NCBI GenBank assembly: GCA_027405735.1
Contig: JAPEHQ010000011.1
Location: 1,116,001-1,180,000 of the forward strand
Source: Mucor racemosus
Taxonomy: Eukaryota; Mucoromycota; Mucoromycetes; Mucorales; Mucoraceae
DNA: 64,000 nt
Direction: 5' to 3'
Every line of letters starts with the position of its first letter. The stretch's first letter is position 1. The notes under the pieces were generated by a model, which saw nothing but the letters and a program-made list of their open reading frames with translations, was not told where the DNA came from and searched no databases. Of this stretch, positions 49,681 through 61,678 are shown one piece after another. Both the position numbers and the translations under genes were made by a program.

Positions 49681-51069
49681 ATGTTGCAGGAAAAGTATAT
49701 TGGACTTATATTAGCAATGAGTTCAAGTTTATTTATTGGACTCTCATTTGTAATTACAAAAAAAGGATTAAACAGTTCAAGAAGACGACACGGTAAATGC
49801 ACAACGCAACTTGTAAAGAGAAGCCATTGGATGCTAACTACAACACAGGTGTCTCTGCAGCAGATGGCAAACATCATTATTTAAGGAATTGGACTTGGTG
49901 GGCTGGTATAGCAACAAGTATATATCAGGATATGTGCATTTTAAAAGGGGTTTTTTGATCTAATACATTTCTTTTCCTTGAACTCAGTGGCCGTCGGTGA
50001 AATATTGAACTTTTCGGCATATTCATTTGCACCACCAATCTTGATTACACCTCTTGGAAGCTTCAGCGTTATACTTGGGTAAGAAAAACGATATAAAATC
50101 ATGTCGAATATTACTAAATGTTTACTTTTAGAGCTATATTCGCATCGATCTTTTTAAAGGAAAAATTGGGCGCTATTGGAAAAATAGGATGTTTGTTATC
50201 AGTTGTGGGGGCATTTATCATAGTATTACATGCACCAGAAGACAAGGATGTAACGTCTATAGATGAATTATTATTCTATGCCTTACAACCAGGTAAGTTG
50301 AGCTTTTAGAAGAAAAATAAAATGAAAATAAAATTGTTCTCACGATTTTTATACATTCAAGGTTTTGTCATGTACTGTATCATGGTACTCTGTGTCAGTC
50401 TGTTTATGATATTTAAAGTTGTGCCTATTTATGGTACTAGAAATCCATTTGTTTACATTTCGATTTGTTCTTTGGTGGGGTCTGTCTCAGTCATGGCCAT
50501 CAAAGCTTTTGGAATTGCATTGAAATTGACATTTGCAGGAAACAATCAATTTACTCATCCTTCTACCTACGCTTTTGGCTTGATTGTGGCAATTTGTATT
50601 GTTGTTCAAATGAATTATTTCAACAAGGCTTTAGAACAATTCTCTACAAATGTGTATGTGTATAATATTTTGTAGAATATTCAATAACTAAATTCAATTT
50701 TATAGTGTCAACCCTATCTATTTTGTTTGTTTCACAACAGCCACAATAATAGCTTCAGCCATTTTATTTCAAGGTTTTAATACAGACAATCCTGTCAATG
50801 TAGCATCCTTGATATGTGGATTTATTATTATTTTTACAGGCGTATACTTATTAGACTCGATAGCTAGAAGCTCATTATCAGAAAAACATTTACATGGAGA
50901 TAATTCCTCTGAAGACGATGAAGCTGATGAGAATGAAAGGTTTTTGATGGAAGAGGCAGCATTATTAGAGGATCATGAAGCAGGATCTTCATCTTTAGAC
51001 TTATCAGGTTTAAATCATGATTCAGATGACGATATCGAATTAGTGATGAGGCCTAAAGTTGGACATTAA
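49681..51069 (+). CDS. NIPA-family magnesium transporter
   Basis: Six exons (49681-49792, 49861-49917, 49988-50078, 50132-50292, 50362-50653, 50706-51069) give 358 residues. NIPA proteins are multi-spanning membrane proteins of the drug/metabolite transporter superfamily that move Mg2+ and related ions at the plasma or endosomal membrane. The N-terminus YIGLILAMSSSLFIGLSFVITKKGL, then WTWWAGIATMAVGEILNFSAY, APPILITPLGSFSVILGAI, FLKEKLG and NPIYFV are family blocks. About nine hydrophobic segments are seen. The C-terminal ~75 residues are cytosolic-type, acidic and Ser-rich (SSEDDEADENERF, SDDDIELV). The first intron is 68 nt with a GTAAAT donor. Confidence 0.93.
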
Positions 51070-51666
51070 ACAGAAATAATATGAAATAATGGCATTCTCT
51101 ATAATGTATATATCCCCTCTTCTCTTTCACCTAAACTTCAACCATCTTTCATATGCTATTGTAATATATATATCATTTAAAACTAATAATTATATTAAAC
51201 ATCTTGTTTTTATCAATTTATATAATGTGGTGTGATATTTTACATACTTTGATGGATACTTTTACCAATTTAATTGCATATCATTCAATTGTAAAATAAG
51301 CCTTTTTACCACACGAGAAACTAATCGTAAATCCAAGGTTTCAAAATACGATATATTTCTGAGCATTCAAGAGCTACTTTATTGAAACAACGACCTGTGC
51401 AACTTTATTAGTAGACAAACAGACTTTAAAGTATTTTCAAGCATTTAATTGTAATGCTAAAACAAATATGTTTTTTGGTATTCATAGCTACATATGTCTA
51501 TTATAATACTATATTTTTTATTTGCGTAAAAAATTATATATTTTTCATTCTAAATACTGTTAAAAACATTGTGTCAACAAAAACTCATATTCTGTGTATA
51601 CACAAAACAGTAAAATCAGGGCATATATTTCTATGTATATATAATTTATTTTATGTAAAAAACTGT
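51070..51666. other. Convergent 3' region between Mg2+ transporter and Utp12-domain gene
   Basis: AT-rich, no gene. It holds the 3' flanks of both convergent genes. Confidence 0.45.
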
Positions 51667-51758
51667 TTAATCTTCTATATCGCTATCGCTAACATTATCA
51701 TCCTCATCCTCTGTATTTAAATCATCTTCTTCTTCCTTGAACATTTTTAACTAATGAC

Positions 51759-51794
<36 letters not shown>

Positions 51795-52465
51795 AATGAA
51801 TTTGGCCACAACTGCCTCTAAAGAAAAATTACCTCTTCATCATCCATATCCATTAAATCATCTTCATCATCCACATCGTCTTCCTCATTATCTTCATCGT
51901 CCACATCATCATCATCGCTTTCACTTTGGTATGGAACTTCGATATCTGAATCATCCTCAGACTCATCATCTTTACGATTACGAGCATCAATTTGATTATG
52001 TATAAGATCTAAACGACCATGCATAGCTAATAACTTGGGGTAAACAGTTAAACGATCGTCCAATTCTTTATAAAGTGTTGATAATCGCTGCACAACTTCT
52101 GGTAATGTCATAAAATAAGCTGTATGAGTCAAAAGAACGGTTTTGATCCATTCTGTCAAGACAGCATCGCGAGCTTGCTGTACATCGAATTGAGCTAATA
52201 ATTCTTGAAGTAATGGAAGAACGTTATCTAAAGGCAAACGACGCACTGTATTACGAATATCCTCCAAACTTGTGCATTCTTTCTTTAATTCTTCCCAAGC
52301 TTTAACTTGCTTAATCTCTTGTTGTCCTGCTGAGCGAATGACACTGTATTTTCCAATATCTTCGTTGTGATTGACAATAGAAATGTTTTTATTTTCTGAA
52401 TCTGATGCAGCTACAACTGAGGATCTTCTGCTACCGTTTGATGCTTTTGAACCTTTCTTTGCCAT
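51667..52465 (-). CDS. Stand-alone Utp12-domain protein (UTP5/WDR43-like C-terminus)
   Basis: Two exons on the reverse strand (51833-52465 and 51667-51750) give 238 residues. A basic Ser-rich N-terminus (MAKKGSKASNGSRRSS) precedes a Utp12 domain (about residues 75-165): RRLPLDNVLPLLQELL, LTEWIKTVLLTHTAYFM, LDDRLTVYPKLLAMHGRLDL. The last ~70 residues are almost all Asp/Glu/Ser. This matches the C-terminal part of UTP5/WDR43-type subunits of the t-UTP complex, which acts in rDNA transcription and early pre-18S processing in the nucleolus. The WD40 propeller that normally precedes this domain is absent, and no frame for it lies within the 150 bp to the next gene. The intron has a 32-base A/T run (51760-51791). 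Confidence 0.85.
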
Positions 52466-52615
52466 ATTAATTAATTGTGTTTATGTGTGTGTATATATGC
52501 GTTTTTTATAGCAAAAGGTTTTTTTTATATTTTTTATTATTTTTTTTTTCGATATAAAAAAAACCAAAAAGGTCACAATCAAGACTGCTATGCGCAACTA
52601 AACCACTAAATTCAG

Positions 52616-53775
52616 TTATTCAGGAGTAACAGCATGTATGCCACTATCATCGATTGATAATTCACAACCTAGTCTTGAAGCAATTGGCGAGAATTCCACA
52701 AATAAAACTCTTTTTGTTGATAGCCTTTCAAGCATTGGAGATCTAGCCAATCTAATTCGAGTATTTACTGAATTTGACCAAGCTAAACCCAATATTGGTT
52801 TCTTTAATAGAGATTGTATATATAATCCAATCATTTGGTTATTTTCATCCATGTTTATAAGCTTAAAGTCCATCCAATTATCAATATAATCTTTGTTGCC
52901 ATTTTTATCTTTGGAAAATACATCAGACACTTGATTTACTGCTACAATGGCAACATGATATTGATCTGCTATTTTCTTTAATCTTGTACCTAATTCACAA
53001 ATTTCACTCATTTTTTCAAATCGATTTCGTTCTGATGGTGGTTCACTTCGATAAATGGCGCTAATACTGTCTATTAAAACCACTCGTATGTTAGAATTTC
53101 GTTCCAAGAATACGGGTAATTGATAAGCCAATACTTGATATTGTTCTTCACTTGTTCGAATGCGAATTGTATGTATGTTATTTTTTAATTGTTGTTGCTC
53201 GGAAGCTGGGTATTTACTGACAAGTTGATCAAGTCGATTTGAAGGAAATGGACCTTCAGAGTGTATATAAACGGCTGCTCCTTCGAGACCACCTTCTGCT
53301 TTTGATTTTTGCACTGTTAAGGCTAATTGTAGAGCTAATTGAGTCTTTCCAGAAGAACTATTTCGGGAATAAGTATTTGGTTCAGCATGTTTTATATCTT
53401 TCATACCTTTCTCCTACTATTTCTGTTATCATACCAAGTGAGATACCATCATTTAACACCTTGTCTATTATTTTATTTCCTGTTGTTAATGTTTGAATAT
53501 CTTGATTTAATAATTCATCTCCTGTTTTTATTCTTTTTTTCCAATCATAAACATCTTTTGAAGCAGCTCTGAAGATGACAGATGCTTGAATATGGTTAAT
53601 GCGTAGTAGTTTTTGAAGATCTACTGAAGATTTAGATAGAATATCAGAGGCTGAATCAAGGCCCACTAATAAGATGTCAATGCTGAATCAATTAAATTTG
53701 CTTTAAATAATTACATTCTTCTAATTTATTTAGTACACCTAATCTTTCCAAAGTATTCTTCAACTCAAGCTTCAT
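52616..53775 (-). CDS. RAD51 paralogue, XRCC3-like
   Basis: Three exons on the reverse strand (53715-53775, 53407-53665, 52616-53357) give 353 residues, the size of XRCC3. Such proteins help RAD51 in homologous recombination. The N-terminal helix-hairpin segment reads LKNTLERLGVLNKLEELGLD, SASDILSKSSVDLQKLL. ISLGMITEIVGE leads across the splice into the Walker A loop GESSSGKT (Lys about 91), followed by QLALQLALTVQ. GAAVYIHSEGPFPSNRL, the Walker B VVLIDSISAIYRSE (Asp about 183) and VAIVAVNQVSD follow. The late segment LGLAWSNSVNTRIRLARS fits XRCC3 better than RAD57, but the two are close. The start at 53775 was chosen because it gives a family-like N-terminus; the frame stays open to an upstream ATG at 53883. 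Confidence 0.88.
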
Positions 53776-54383
53776 AAATGTGTAAAAAAAGATACCGTTC
53801 AGAATATTTGAAAGTGACTCTACATATAAATCACTCTGATTGTGGCGACATTCAAGCCACGCTATTGAGGTCCTTGGCTGCATTTTTGTAGATTTACATA
53901 ATAAGATTTCGTATATTATATACTTGGATTAAAGAAAAGTAAAATATCTATTGATTTTTGACTCATTAAATCTCTCAAATGACCAACTTAAAAAGTTTTA
54001 TTAGGCAAATTTATTCAGCATAAATTTCATCCGGTTATTACTATATTGAAAAAAGTACTGTAGTAGATGCAATTTTCCAAAAATTAAAAATTAAAAAATA
54101 TATGCTTATTTTTGGCATATCAAATTACATATACCAGCTTAAAAAATGTAAATATCTACATTTTACCTCGTTTGAAAACCCTTTAAAGATCAAAAGTTGA
54201 TATTCTGAGCTTAAATAATGCGGATAACAATAACAACAAACAGATAGCTAATTATTAGTGTGTGTGAAACTTAATGAATCGAATGTGCGCAAGTAGCCAT
54301 AAAATCATGTGGGTCATTTACAGCATGAATTCCAGTTTTAATTGTTATCATTTTTTCCCTCTTTTTTCACATTAATATATATC
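53776..54383. promoter_or_regulatory. Divergent promoter region between XRCC3-like and MFS genes
   Basis: 608 bp with no separate gene. An open frame (53776-53883) continuous with the XRCC3-like start is either 5' leader or an N-terminal extension. The rest is AT-rich. No specific operator is recognised. Confidence 0.4.
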
Positions 54384-56539
54384 ATGGAAATTTCTAATCC
54401 ATATCAGCCATTAACATCTATTGGTAAGTTTAAATGCAAAAGGCAACAACAAGGAGAATTGTATTATTTTGTATGTGTATATTAAGGGATATTTTAAAAT
54501 AATGCTCCATCAATATATTCGCATCGATTTGCATTTCTTTTCTCTGATATTAATCTAACAAAAAAAAAAATGATAAAAGATGATGAAAATAGTGTTTCTC
54601 AAGAAGAAAATGTGGTAGGACTAGATAAAACACAGGTTGAAAAGAAACTTGTTCGTAAACTAGATACAAGATTATTGCCATTTCTGAGTTTCATGTACTT
54701 GTTTTCATCATTGGATAGATCAAGTTTAGGTGAATATATGATATAATTGATAAATTACCCAATTTGCATCCTTATATACAATCACCAGGAAATGCTGTAT
54801 TGGATAACTTTGAGCAAGATATCGGCATTACACCTGATCAATTCAATACTTGTGTTACTATATTTTATGTATGTATATAATCTATGGTTAAATGCGTGCC
54901 TCGTTTATCAGTACTATACCAAATAGGCTGGATTTTTGATCTTTCAAATACCAAGCAACATTTTATTAAAACGTTTTACCGCAAAAAGATGGTAAGCTTT
55001 CATTACAAAAATACTGATCCAACTAGGTTTACATCATATTTTACTACATAGGTTGCCTTTATTGATGATCTGCTGGGGCACCATTGCTTGTCTGCATGCG
55101 TTCGTGAAGAATTACCATCAATTAATGACATTAAGATTCTTTTTAGGATTTTTCGAAGCTGGTTTCTTTCCAGGTGTTGTCTACTTTTTGACATTGTTTT
55201 ATAAAAAGAATGAGATGGCTACTCGTATTGCATTATTTTGGGGATCTACAGTTGCTGCTCATGCATATGGTATGTGCTTATATTTGTTATATGCGCATGA
55301 TTTTATTAACGTTTCATAAGCTGGTGTATTGGCATATGGTATTTTACAATTGAGGGGTAATGGAGGATTAGCAGGATGGCAATGGCTTTTTTTGATTGAA
55401 GGTATACCGACTGTTATTGTAGCTGTTATATCATTGTAAGTGAGCATTGCCTTGAAAAGAAGTAGGTTTGAATAACATTCATTAGCTTCTACTTGCCTGC
55501 TTCTCCATCTACATGGTCAATCTTTACAGAAGAAGAGAAAATATTAGCAATTGAAAGATTGAATGAAGATGGTGAAATTATAAATCATCACATAACATTG
55601 GGAGATTTAGATGCATCAAACAAAAAGCAAGCACTAAAAGCGCTTACAGATTGGAAAGTGTGGATGTATATGGTCATGTTTTTCTGTGGAAGCGTACCAA
55701 ATACAAGTATATCAAAGTAAATATTAGTATAAAATCAACCAACAATGTAAAACTAATATTTTAATGGTAGTTTCCTTCCCTCTATTGTCAAAGGAATGGG
55801 ATACGATGATAAATTGTCTGCCAATTTGATGTCAGGTAATATTGGAGCATTTGATAGCATACAAGACCTCTCTATTAATCTATTATATTTTACACAGCTC
55901 CTCCTTATGTGGGTGCTGTATTTGTTGTAAGCCTAAATTAGTTGTATGTCTCAAGTAAATGTCTAATAATCTTCTGTTTAGATGATTGCTGGAGCGTATT
56001 CCTCTGATAGACGTAAAGATCGAGCATTCCATGCAATTGCAGGTGCATTTATATGTATGATTGGGTACATTATATTGACAGTGTGCACCAAAAGACCTGA
56101 ATTATATACAGGTGTTTGCATTGCAGTAGCTGGTATTTTTGTAATTAACCCAATTGTCAATGCATGGTTAACTAGTAACGTTGCTCCTGATATGAAGAAA
56201 GGTGTAGCTACAGCTATGGCTGTATCTGCAAATAATTCTGCTGGACTTTTAGGATCAAACATTTATAGACATTCAGATGCTCCTCGATACCGTAAGATTC
56301 GTTTATATACTTTTGATAGCTAGACTAAATCACATTTCATAGTTCGTGGCCATATTACAAATTTGATTTTTATAGTTATATTTATTTGTCTTGCATTAAC
56401 TCAACGTTTCTTATTGCAACGTGCTAATAATAAGAAATATGAAGAAAAAGCAAAACTTTCAGCAGATGAGTTGCAAGAATTATTAGAAAATGATTCAAGA
56501 ATTGGAGATGAATCTCTTGATTATACATATAGGTTATAA
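54384..56539 (+). CDS. MFS permease, DAL5/anion:cation symporter-like
   Basis: Eleven exons: 54384-54423, 54580-54729, 54789-54868, 54927-54991, 55052-55269, 55321-55435, 55486-55716, 55771-55835, 55898-55926, 55982-56291, 56343-56539; 499 residues. The family imports small anions such as allantoate, nicotinate or pantothenate across the plasma membrane; the substrate cannot be told here. Family blocks are [32 protein letters not shown] at the first helix (given in part), [69 protein letters not shown], and ISN-like loops before [11 protein letters not shown]. Twelve helices are expected and about that many hydrophobic segments are present. It is very intron-rich, including a 29-nt exon. Confidence 0.92.
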
Positions 56540-56632
56540 TTTAATTTTTCAAATATAATAAATTTATGTAGTAGTAGTAGTGGTAGTAATAGTAGATTCA
56601 GCATTAGCAATATCTTCTTCTTCTCCTTCTTT

Positions 56633-56920
56633 TTATATTAGTTTTAACTTTTTCAGTAGTTGCACAGGTTCTAGCAGAATATGCAGAAAGTTTTAAATAC
56701 GATATTCATTGAATGATCTTGCATTGCTAGCGGATATCAGTCCATTTGCAACATTAGTATTTACAGTATCTGGTGCCAATTTGGACATTTCTGCAGATGT
56801 CTTTTTTATAATTGTAGGTGCAAATGAAAATAGCAATATTGTATTAAAAGCATAAATTTTAGAAAAACTAGAATCGATGTTTCCCACCCCTTTCAGTCCA
56901 GATATCTCCATTGATACCAT
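56633..56920 (-). CDS. Doubtful small two-exon gene, unknown function
   Basis: Two possible exons on the reverse strand (56701-56920 and 56633-56670) join in frame (donor GTATTT, acceptor CTGCTAG) to 85 residues. The middle has a hydrophobic stretch FNTILLFSFAPTII followed by a polar helix-like region and a basic end QPVQLLKKLKLI. No family is recognised. The reverse-strand sequence beyond the stop still reads Glu then Thr codons (a GGAGAAGAAGAAG patch and ACT repeats, 56575-56625), so the true 3' structure may differ. It converges on the MFS gene 93 bp away. It could also be non-coding. Confidence 0.25.
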
Positions 56921-57321
56921 CTTGAATCTGTGTATTTTTTGACATTAAACCTAATCTCATTATGTAATTTTTAGATTTACAATTTATTTTTGATTTAGAA
57001 TTATAATTGTATCAATATGATGTAATATTGATTGCCTTTTCCTTGGCTGCAAAATCATCAAAAATGTTATTAATACGCTGCATCACATTTACTTGACTTT
57101 TCATTAAACCAGCAATACATTGAAATGATCTTAACTTTGAAACTTCATCTGCATGGATATCATGAGCTAAAATAAAATAAATTGTTGTTGCTATAATGTA
57201 GACCAATACTTTTTCTTTTTTTTTTTTTTTTGTTTATTTGCAAAAAGAGATTTCAATTTTAATATGTGCGCATATGTAATATTTGCAACACTCCATTCTC
57301 TGTTAAATAATGTATCCTAAA
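56921..57321. other. Region 3' of trehalase with an unassigned open frame
   Basis: A reverse-strand frame covers about 57012-57180 and contains HADEVSKLRSFQCIAGLMKS and QRINNIFDDFAAKEKAI, preceded by an acceptor-like TTTTATTTTAG. It looks helical and could be an exon of a small gene, perhaps joined to 56633-56920, but no consistent start was found. A T run lies at about 57213-57231. Confidence 0.3.
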
Positions 57322-59883
57322 CTATTGATTTTTTGTTGATGGCTCCGTTAATTCCAAAAACAAAGTATTTGTATCGCTCATAGATAAAATATGACTATGA
57401 GAATTGCTTCCAGTACTACTTCCAATTTTTGTAATGGCGGCTGTAATTTGGCCATTGTGTGTAATCTTTCTTGCTGCTGCTTCAGCTGATTTTCTATGTC
57501 TCAAATGTCTGGAAATTTCCTCTGGATTCTTTATAGTTTTAAGTGTCTTTTCAAAGAATAAATCTGGATGTATACATGTACCAAGAGCACGACGCATCTT
57601 TGTACTGACCAATGATAACCCAATCTGATATGAAGCATTCATCCAACCAAATCCTTCTCTTGGTACATATTTGAAATCAATACCTACATTACCATATTCC
57701 ACTTGAACTTTGTGTGTCATGCCCACAATATCGTATTTTTCAGGTACCACCCCATTAAAATCTACAAAAGATTTTGTGATACTTTTTTATATTTGGTTAA
57801 TAACTAACAAACAAACAAGACCAAAATAAACTAACGTATATAACCATCTGTAAGCTACTCTTTCCGCAATCTCCAGTTTCCCATAGTTTTCAAATGCTTG
57901 CCAAGCCATGATTTGATGAGGAGCCCAACCAAATGGAAAATCCCATTGTCGATTTGGTCGATCTAATGATGTAATTCCTCTCGATTCTTCTGTCCCTGAG
58001 ACTAGACCACCCAATGCTTCAAATTTATACAATGAGTGTTTAACCATTTTTTCGGCCTGTTCATTACTAGCACATTTAGCCCACATAGCCCAAAATGTCG
58101 TAACTGATTCGTAATTGGTTTGCTTTTCCAATACAGTATCATAATCAAAATAAAGACTTTTTTCTTCATTCCATAGATAAGTGTTGATTTTTTCTTTTCT
58201 TGTAGCTGCTCGTAGTCTCCAATCTTGAGAATTATGTTTAATTAATATAGAATCTTCGGTAAACGAGAGTTCGCCATCGAATAGTAAATCAATTGTGTCG
58301 GCAATATCTGTTTCATATTTATAAAGCAATGAATTTAAATCAATTGTAGCTAGATTAGCGCAGATCTTTTCGTATCGATAAGTGGTATCATGACCAGATT
58401 CACGAACTGCTCGATCATGTAAAAAGTATTCATCCAATTTGGGTTCTCTGATAGCGCCATCATTGTATAATTCCATGTACTCATTGATACTCAAGTTGGC
58501 CTCTTTGGCATATGGTTGAATCACATGGTCAAAATGAGATGCCTCGGTCTCTGGAGGAATGCCTAGGCCTTCAGGTCTGAATCTGGAAAGACCGGTCTTT
58601 TTATCGTAACGAGGTTCAGACATCCAAACTTGGTTGTATTCCTTGATAGCTGTTTTGAACACATTAGCTAACCAGGTGAGATTTTCTAGTTTCTTTCCTG
58701 TTGTTGAATGATCTAATTTGTTGTAAACTCGAAGAGCCATGTCAGTCAAGAAAGGAGGCTGAGAGCGACACAAATAATAGGATCTATTTGCGTTCAATAT
58801 TTTGCCATAATGTTTAATCTGATAAACAAAATTATCAACCATGTTTTGAGCAAGTTCTGTGCGACCATCAATCAATAGCCCCAACGTCTCAAAATAAGAA
58901 TCCCAACCATACATTTCATTAAATCGACCACCTGGTACAACAAATGGTACACCTCTCCAAACCTGTTTCTTGGCAACATGATCGAATTCTTTTCTCATTG
59001 CAAGTGTCAAAATACCAGGTCGATCATTAATACTCTTGACGTATTCCGGCGTAATTTCTTTAGGTAACCTTTCAACCTGTAATTTCAAATGAGAGCGTGA
59101 TTCAGCAACTTGTTTGTAGTACTCATATATCTCATCTTGGTCAAAAGGTATATATATTCGAGGGTTATGATCTGCAGAGCGATTCTTTGTATCTGAACAA
59201 ATGATCTCCAGGCCTTCAGCATCAATACGACGAGTAAGTCCATCCCAGAAATTATGTCGAATCATACGAGATAGTCTATCTACTGGATTTTCATTTAAAC
59301 GTGCTTCATCTAATACAATATGTTTACGTCCAAATTCATCAGCTAATGCTAATTCTTGCAACAAGTTGGAAAGCATGTATGTGCCACGGATCTCAATTCT
59401 ACGATATCCACCTGAATCTGCTGTACCAACAGAAAAGGATTTGGGCCCTAGATCATTCACTGTAATTTGGAAATCACCATCTGTATCTTCTTGTTCTACT
59501 AGAATACGTTGAGTCTCCTTTACGTCAATCAAGAACTTTTGAGCTTTATTCTTGTCATCTGTTATGATAATATTTAATATTTAGCATGGGGTGCTCGGGA
59601 TTTCCTTTTTTATACAACATTGTATAATAGTGTTTCATTAATATATATCATACCATAAGAAGCCCTTCTTTTACGTGGTGGTAGACCTTGCGATTTATCT
59701 TTCTATAATAAAACGGATTGATATTTATATATAATCTCTTGAGAGTTTTAAATAACTTGCCTTAGATGTCGTTAATCTACTAATATTGCCACCTGCATTA
59801 TTTCCAGTTGTATAATAAGTTTTAGCAGGAGCATGAACATCTACATCCCGATCACTTAAAACATGATGAATAGTTGATTGCAT
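57322..59883 (-). CDS. NTH1: Neutral trehalase (GH37)
   Basis: Four exons on the reverse strand (59761-59883, 59654-59702, 57836-59558, 57322-57781) give 784 residues. The enzyme hydrolyses cytosolic trehalose to glucose after stress or on germination. The N-terminal tail has a protein-kinase-A site RKRRASYDD (Ser about 56), as in yeast Nth1, then the Ca2+-binding segment [12 protein letters not shown] (about 82-93). The catalytic domain carries both trehalase signatures: [15 protein letters not shown] and [12 protein letters not shown]. Further blocks are [21 protein letters not shown] and [10 protein letters not shown]. Exon 4 begins [17 protein letters not shown]. Intron 1 has a GC donor (AAG/GCAAGT). 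A TATA-like TATATAAA is about 60 bp upstream of the start. Activation by PKA/14-3-3 and Ca2+ is inferred from the conserved sites. Confidence 0.95.
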
Positions 59884-60651
59884 TTTTACACAGTGAAATA
59901 GGAAAAAGGAAAATAGAAAGATAAATCAAATACACGTTTTTATATATAAATAAATAAATAAAAGAAAATTGGACTATAAATCAAGTGATGATGATGAACT
60001 ATTTGTTATTGGTTATGATTTATTTGATTATATAGTATTATGTTGTTCATGCAGTTTTCTTATCTATATAAATAAACTTGAATATCCGATACTTTAAAAT
60101 AAAGTTAAACAGTGAGGGAAAGGTCGTACAACATCAATCATAATATATATCATTTCTGTCACATTATCGCTCTTGATTGGCTCAAATACTGATATCCATC
60201 ATTTATTATGAATGCATATGCATGTACAAAACATCTTTATAAACATAAGAATACAAGTAATCACATTACTGTAATATGGAAAATGAAGTAGACATTTCAA
60301 CGAAAAAGTCATATTTAGGAACAACATATTTCTTCCTTTCTTCCAGAGGATAAATACAACTATTGTGTGATTTTTAATAATAACACATTTTGTCGATTCA
60401 ACATATTTTACGTTTAATGGTATCAATTTTACATAGTTAAAGATTCGGTTTTTTTTTTAATTGTTCTCAGGCCCTTTTCTTGTAGTTGAGATGATTTCAG
60501 CCAATATAATTTCCCTTTTGTTATCTGTTATCAACTGAATCTAACTAGCATGAAACATGACACCTTAAAATCTGCATATATGCAAATGGAATATCTAAAT
60601 CATGAAAACTTCTGAATTTCAAATAAATTGATTTTCGAACCTGCTATCAAG
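59884..60651. other. Trehalase promoter and intergenic region
   Basis: AT-rich with no gene. A TATATATAAATAAATAAATA stretch (59940-59960) lies near the trehalase start. No clear stress-response element (CCCCT) is seen in the first 250 bp upstream. Confidence 0.45.
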
Positions 60652-61440
60652 TCTTCAAATCCAGAGTGGGCCACCTATTTTTTAACTAGGCCTACGCCAA
60701 ACAGCTTTTAGGATGTACCTTGAGCACTACAATATATATATATATGATTGGTCGGATTATGTTACATGTACCTGAATTTATTTTATATCTCACGAATGAC
60801 CCAAAAAAAGGTAGAATTCATAGCTTCTTTCTTCTTGAAAACTGGGTCTCACTTTTTATCCCTTATTTACTTTTTTTTTTCACTAAATAACACCAAGAAA
60901 AAATTATCTGCCAATGTGCCTGAGATGATTGACTTTAATCCAAAAATAAGTATCCATAAATATCCTATTTTTTTCCAGTTAGTATAACTTTTTCAGTGCT
61001 AATGTTTCAGATTTTTACCATCGGTTCACTGTTAAAATCAAAAACTTTGAGCTTTCGTATCACTACAAAACATTAAGATATACTAACAACCCTTAATAAT
61101 AAAAATTATTTGGTTTAAAGTATTCTATAACATATTGAAGTATGAAAAAATTCTGATCATTTTTTTTTTTACCGTTCTACGTCCTTTTTTTGATGTTTTG
61201 TAGCAGATTACAAAACATTTATTAAATTGAGCAGTATTTTTTTATATTCATGTCATACGCTTTGTTGAGTTCTTGTAGATGCAGTTTCGTTTTTTTCAAA
61301 ATATTGATTTTTCGTGGAGATATCTTCAAAAGTGTGCGCAAAAAGATACTTTCGTTCGTTTCTAGTTTCAATTTTTCCCTTGTATACCCTCAACCTAAAT
61401 TCTGGATGCAGTAAAATATAAAATAAAAAAAAAAACTTTG
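60652..61440 (-). repeat. Repeat family A, copy 4 (fragment)
   Basis: Same orientation as copy 1 and matching its left half (ACAGCTTTTAGG / ACAGCTTTAGG, AAAACTGGGTCTCACTTTTT, CACTAAATAACACCAAG, ACAAAATATTGATTTTTCGTGG-type block, TATACCCTCA). It breaks off at about 61440. A forward open frame (60748-60987) parallels 8963-9196 in copy 1. Confidence 0.75.
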
Positions 61441-61678
61441 AAAAAGATATAGTTTAAACCCTTCTTTATTCAAATAATGGGTAGGGCGAAATAGGTCTAT
61501 ATTTCTACTCTATTTATATTAGTTGTAATTTTATCATATCTGGGAGTTGCACCGTAACTGTCCGTGATCTATCAGGATTAAGAATAACCGAATTACTGTA
61601 CCAACTTAAGATATCTGTCAAACCGTGATGTTTAACATGCAAATCAGACAGTGCTGCATTTCATACGTCTATTATCAT

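Noticed and set aside
53358..53404. Alternative N-terminus of the XRCC3-like protein reading through 53358-53404
   Set aside because: That stretch is a GTATGA...AATAG intron; splicing it out restores the Walker A loop GESSSGKT.
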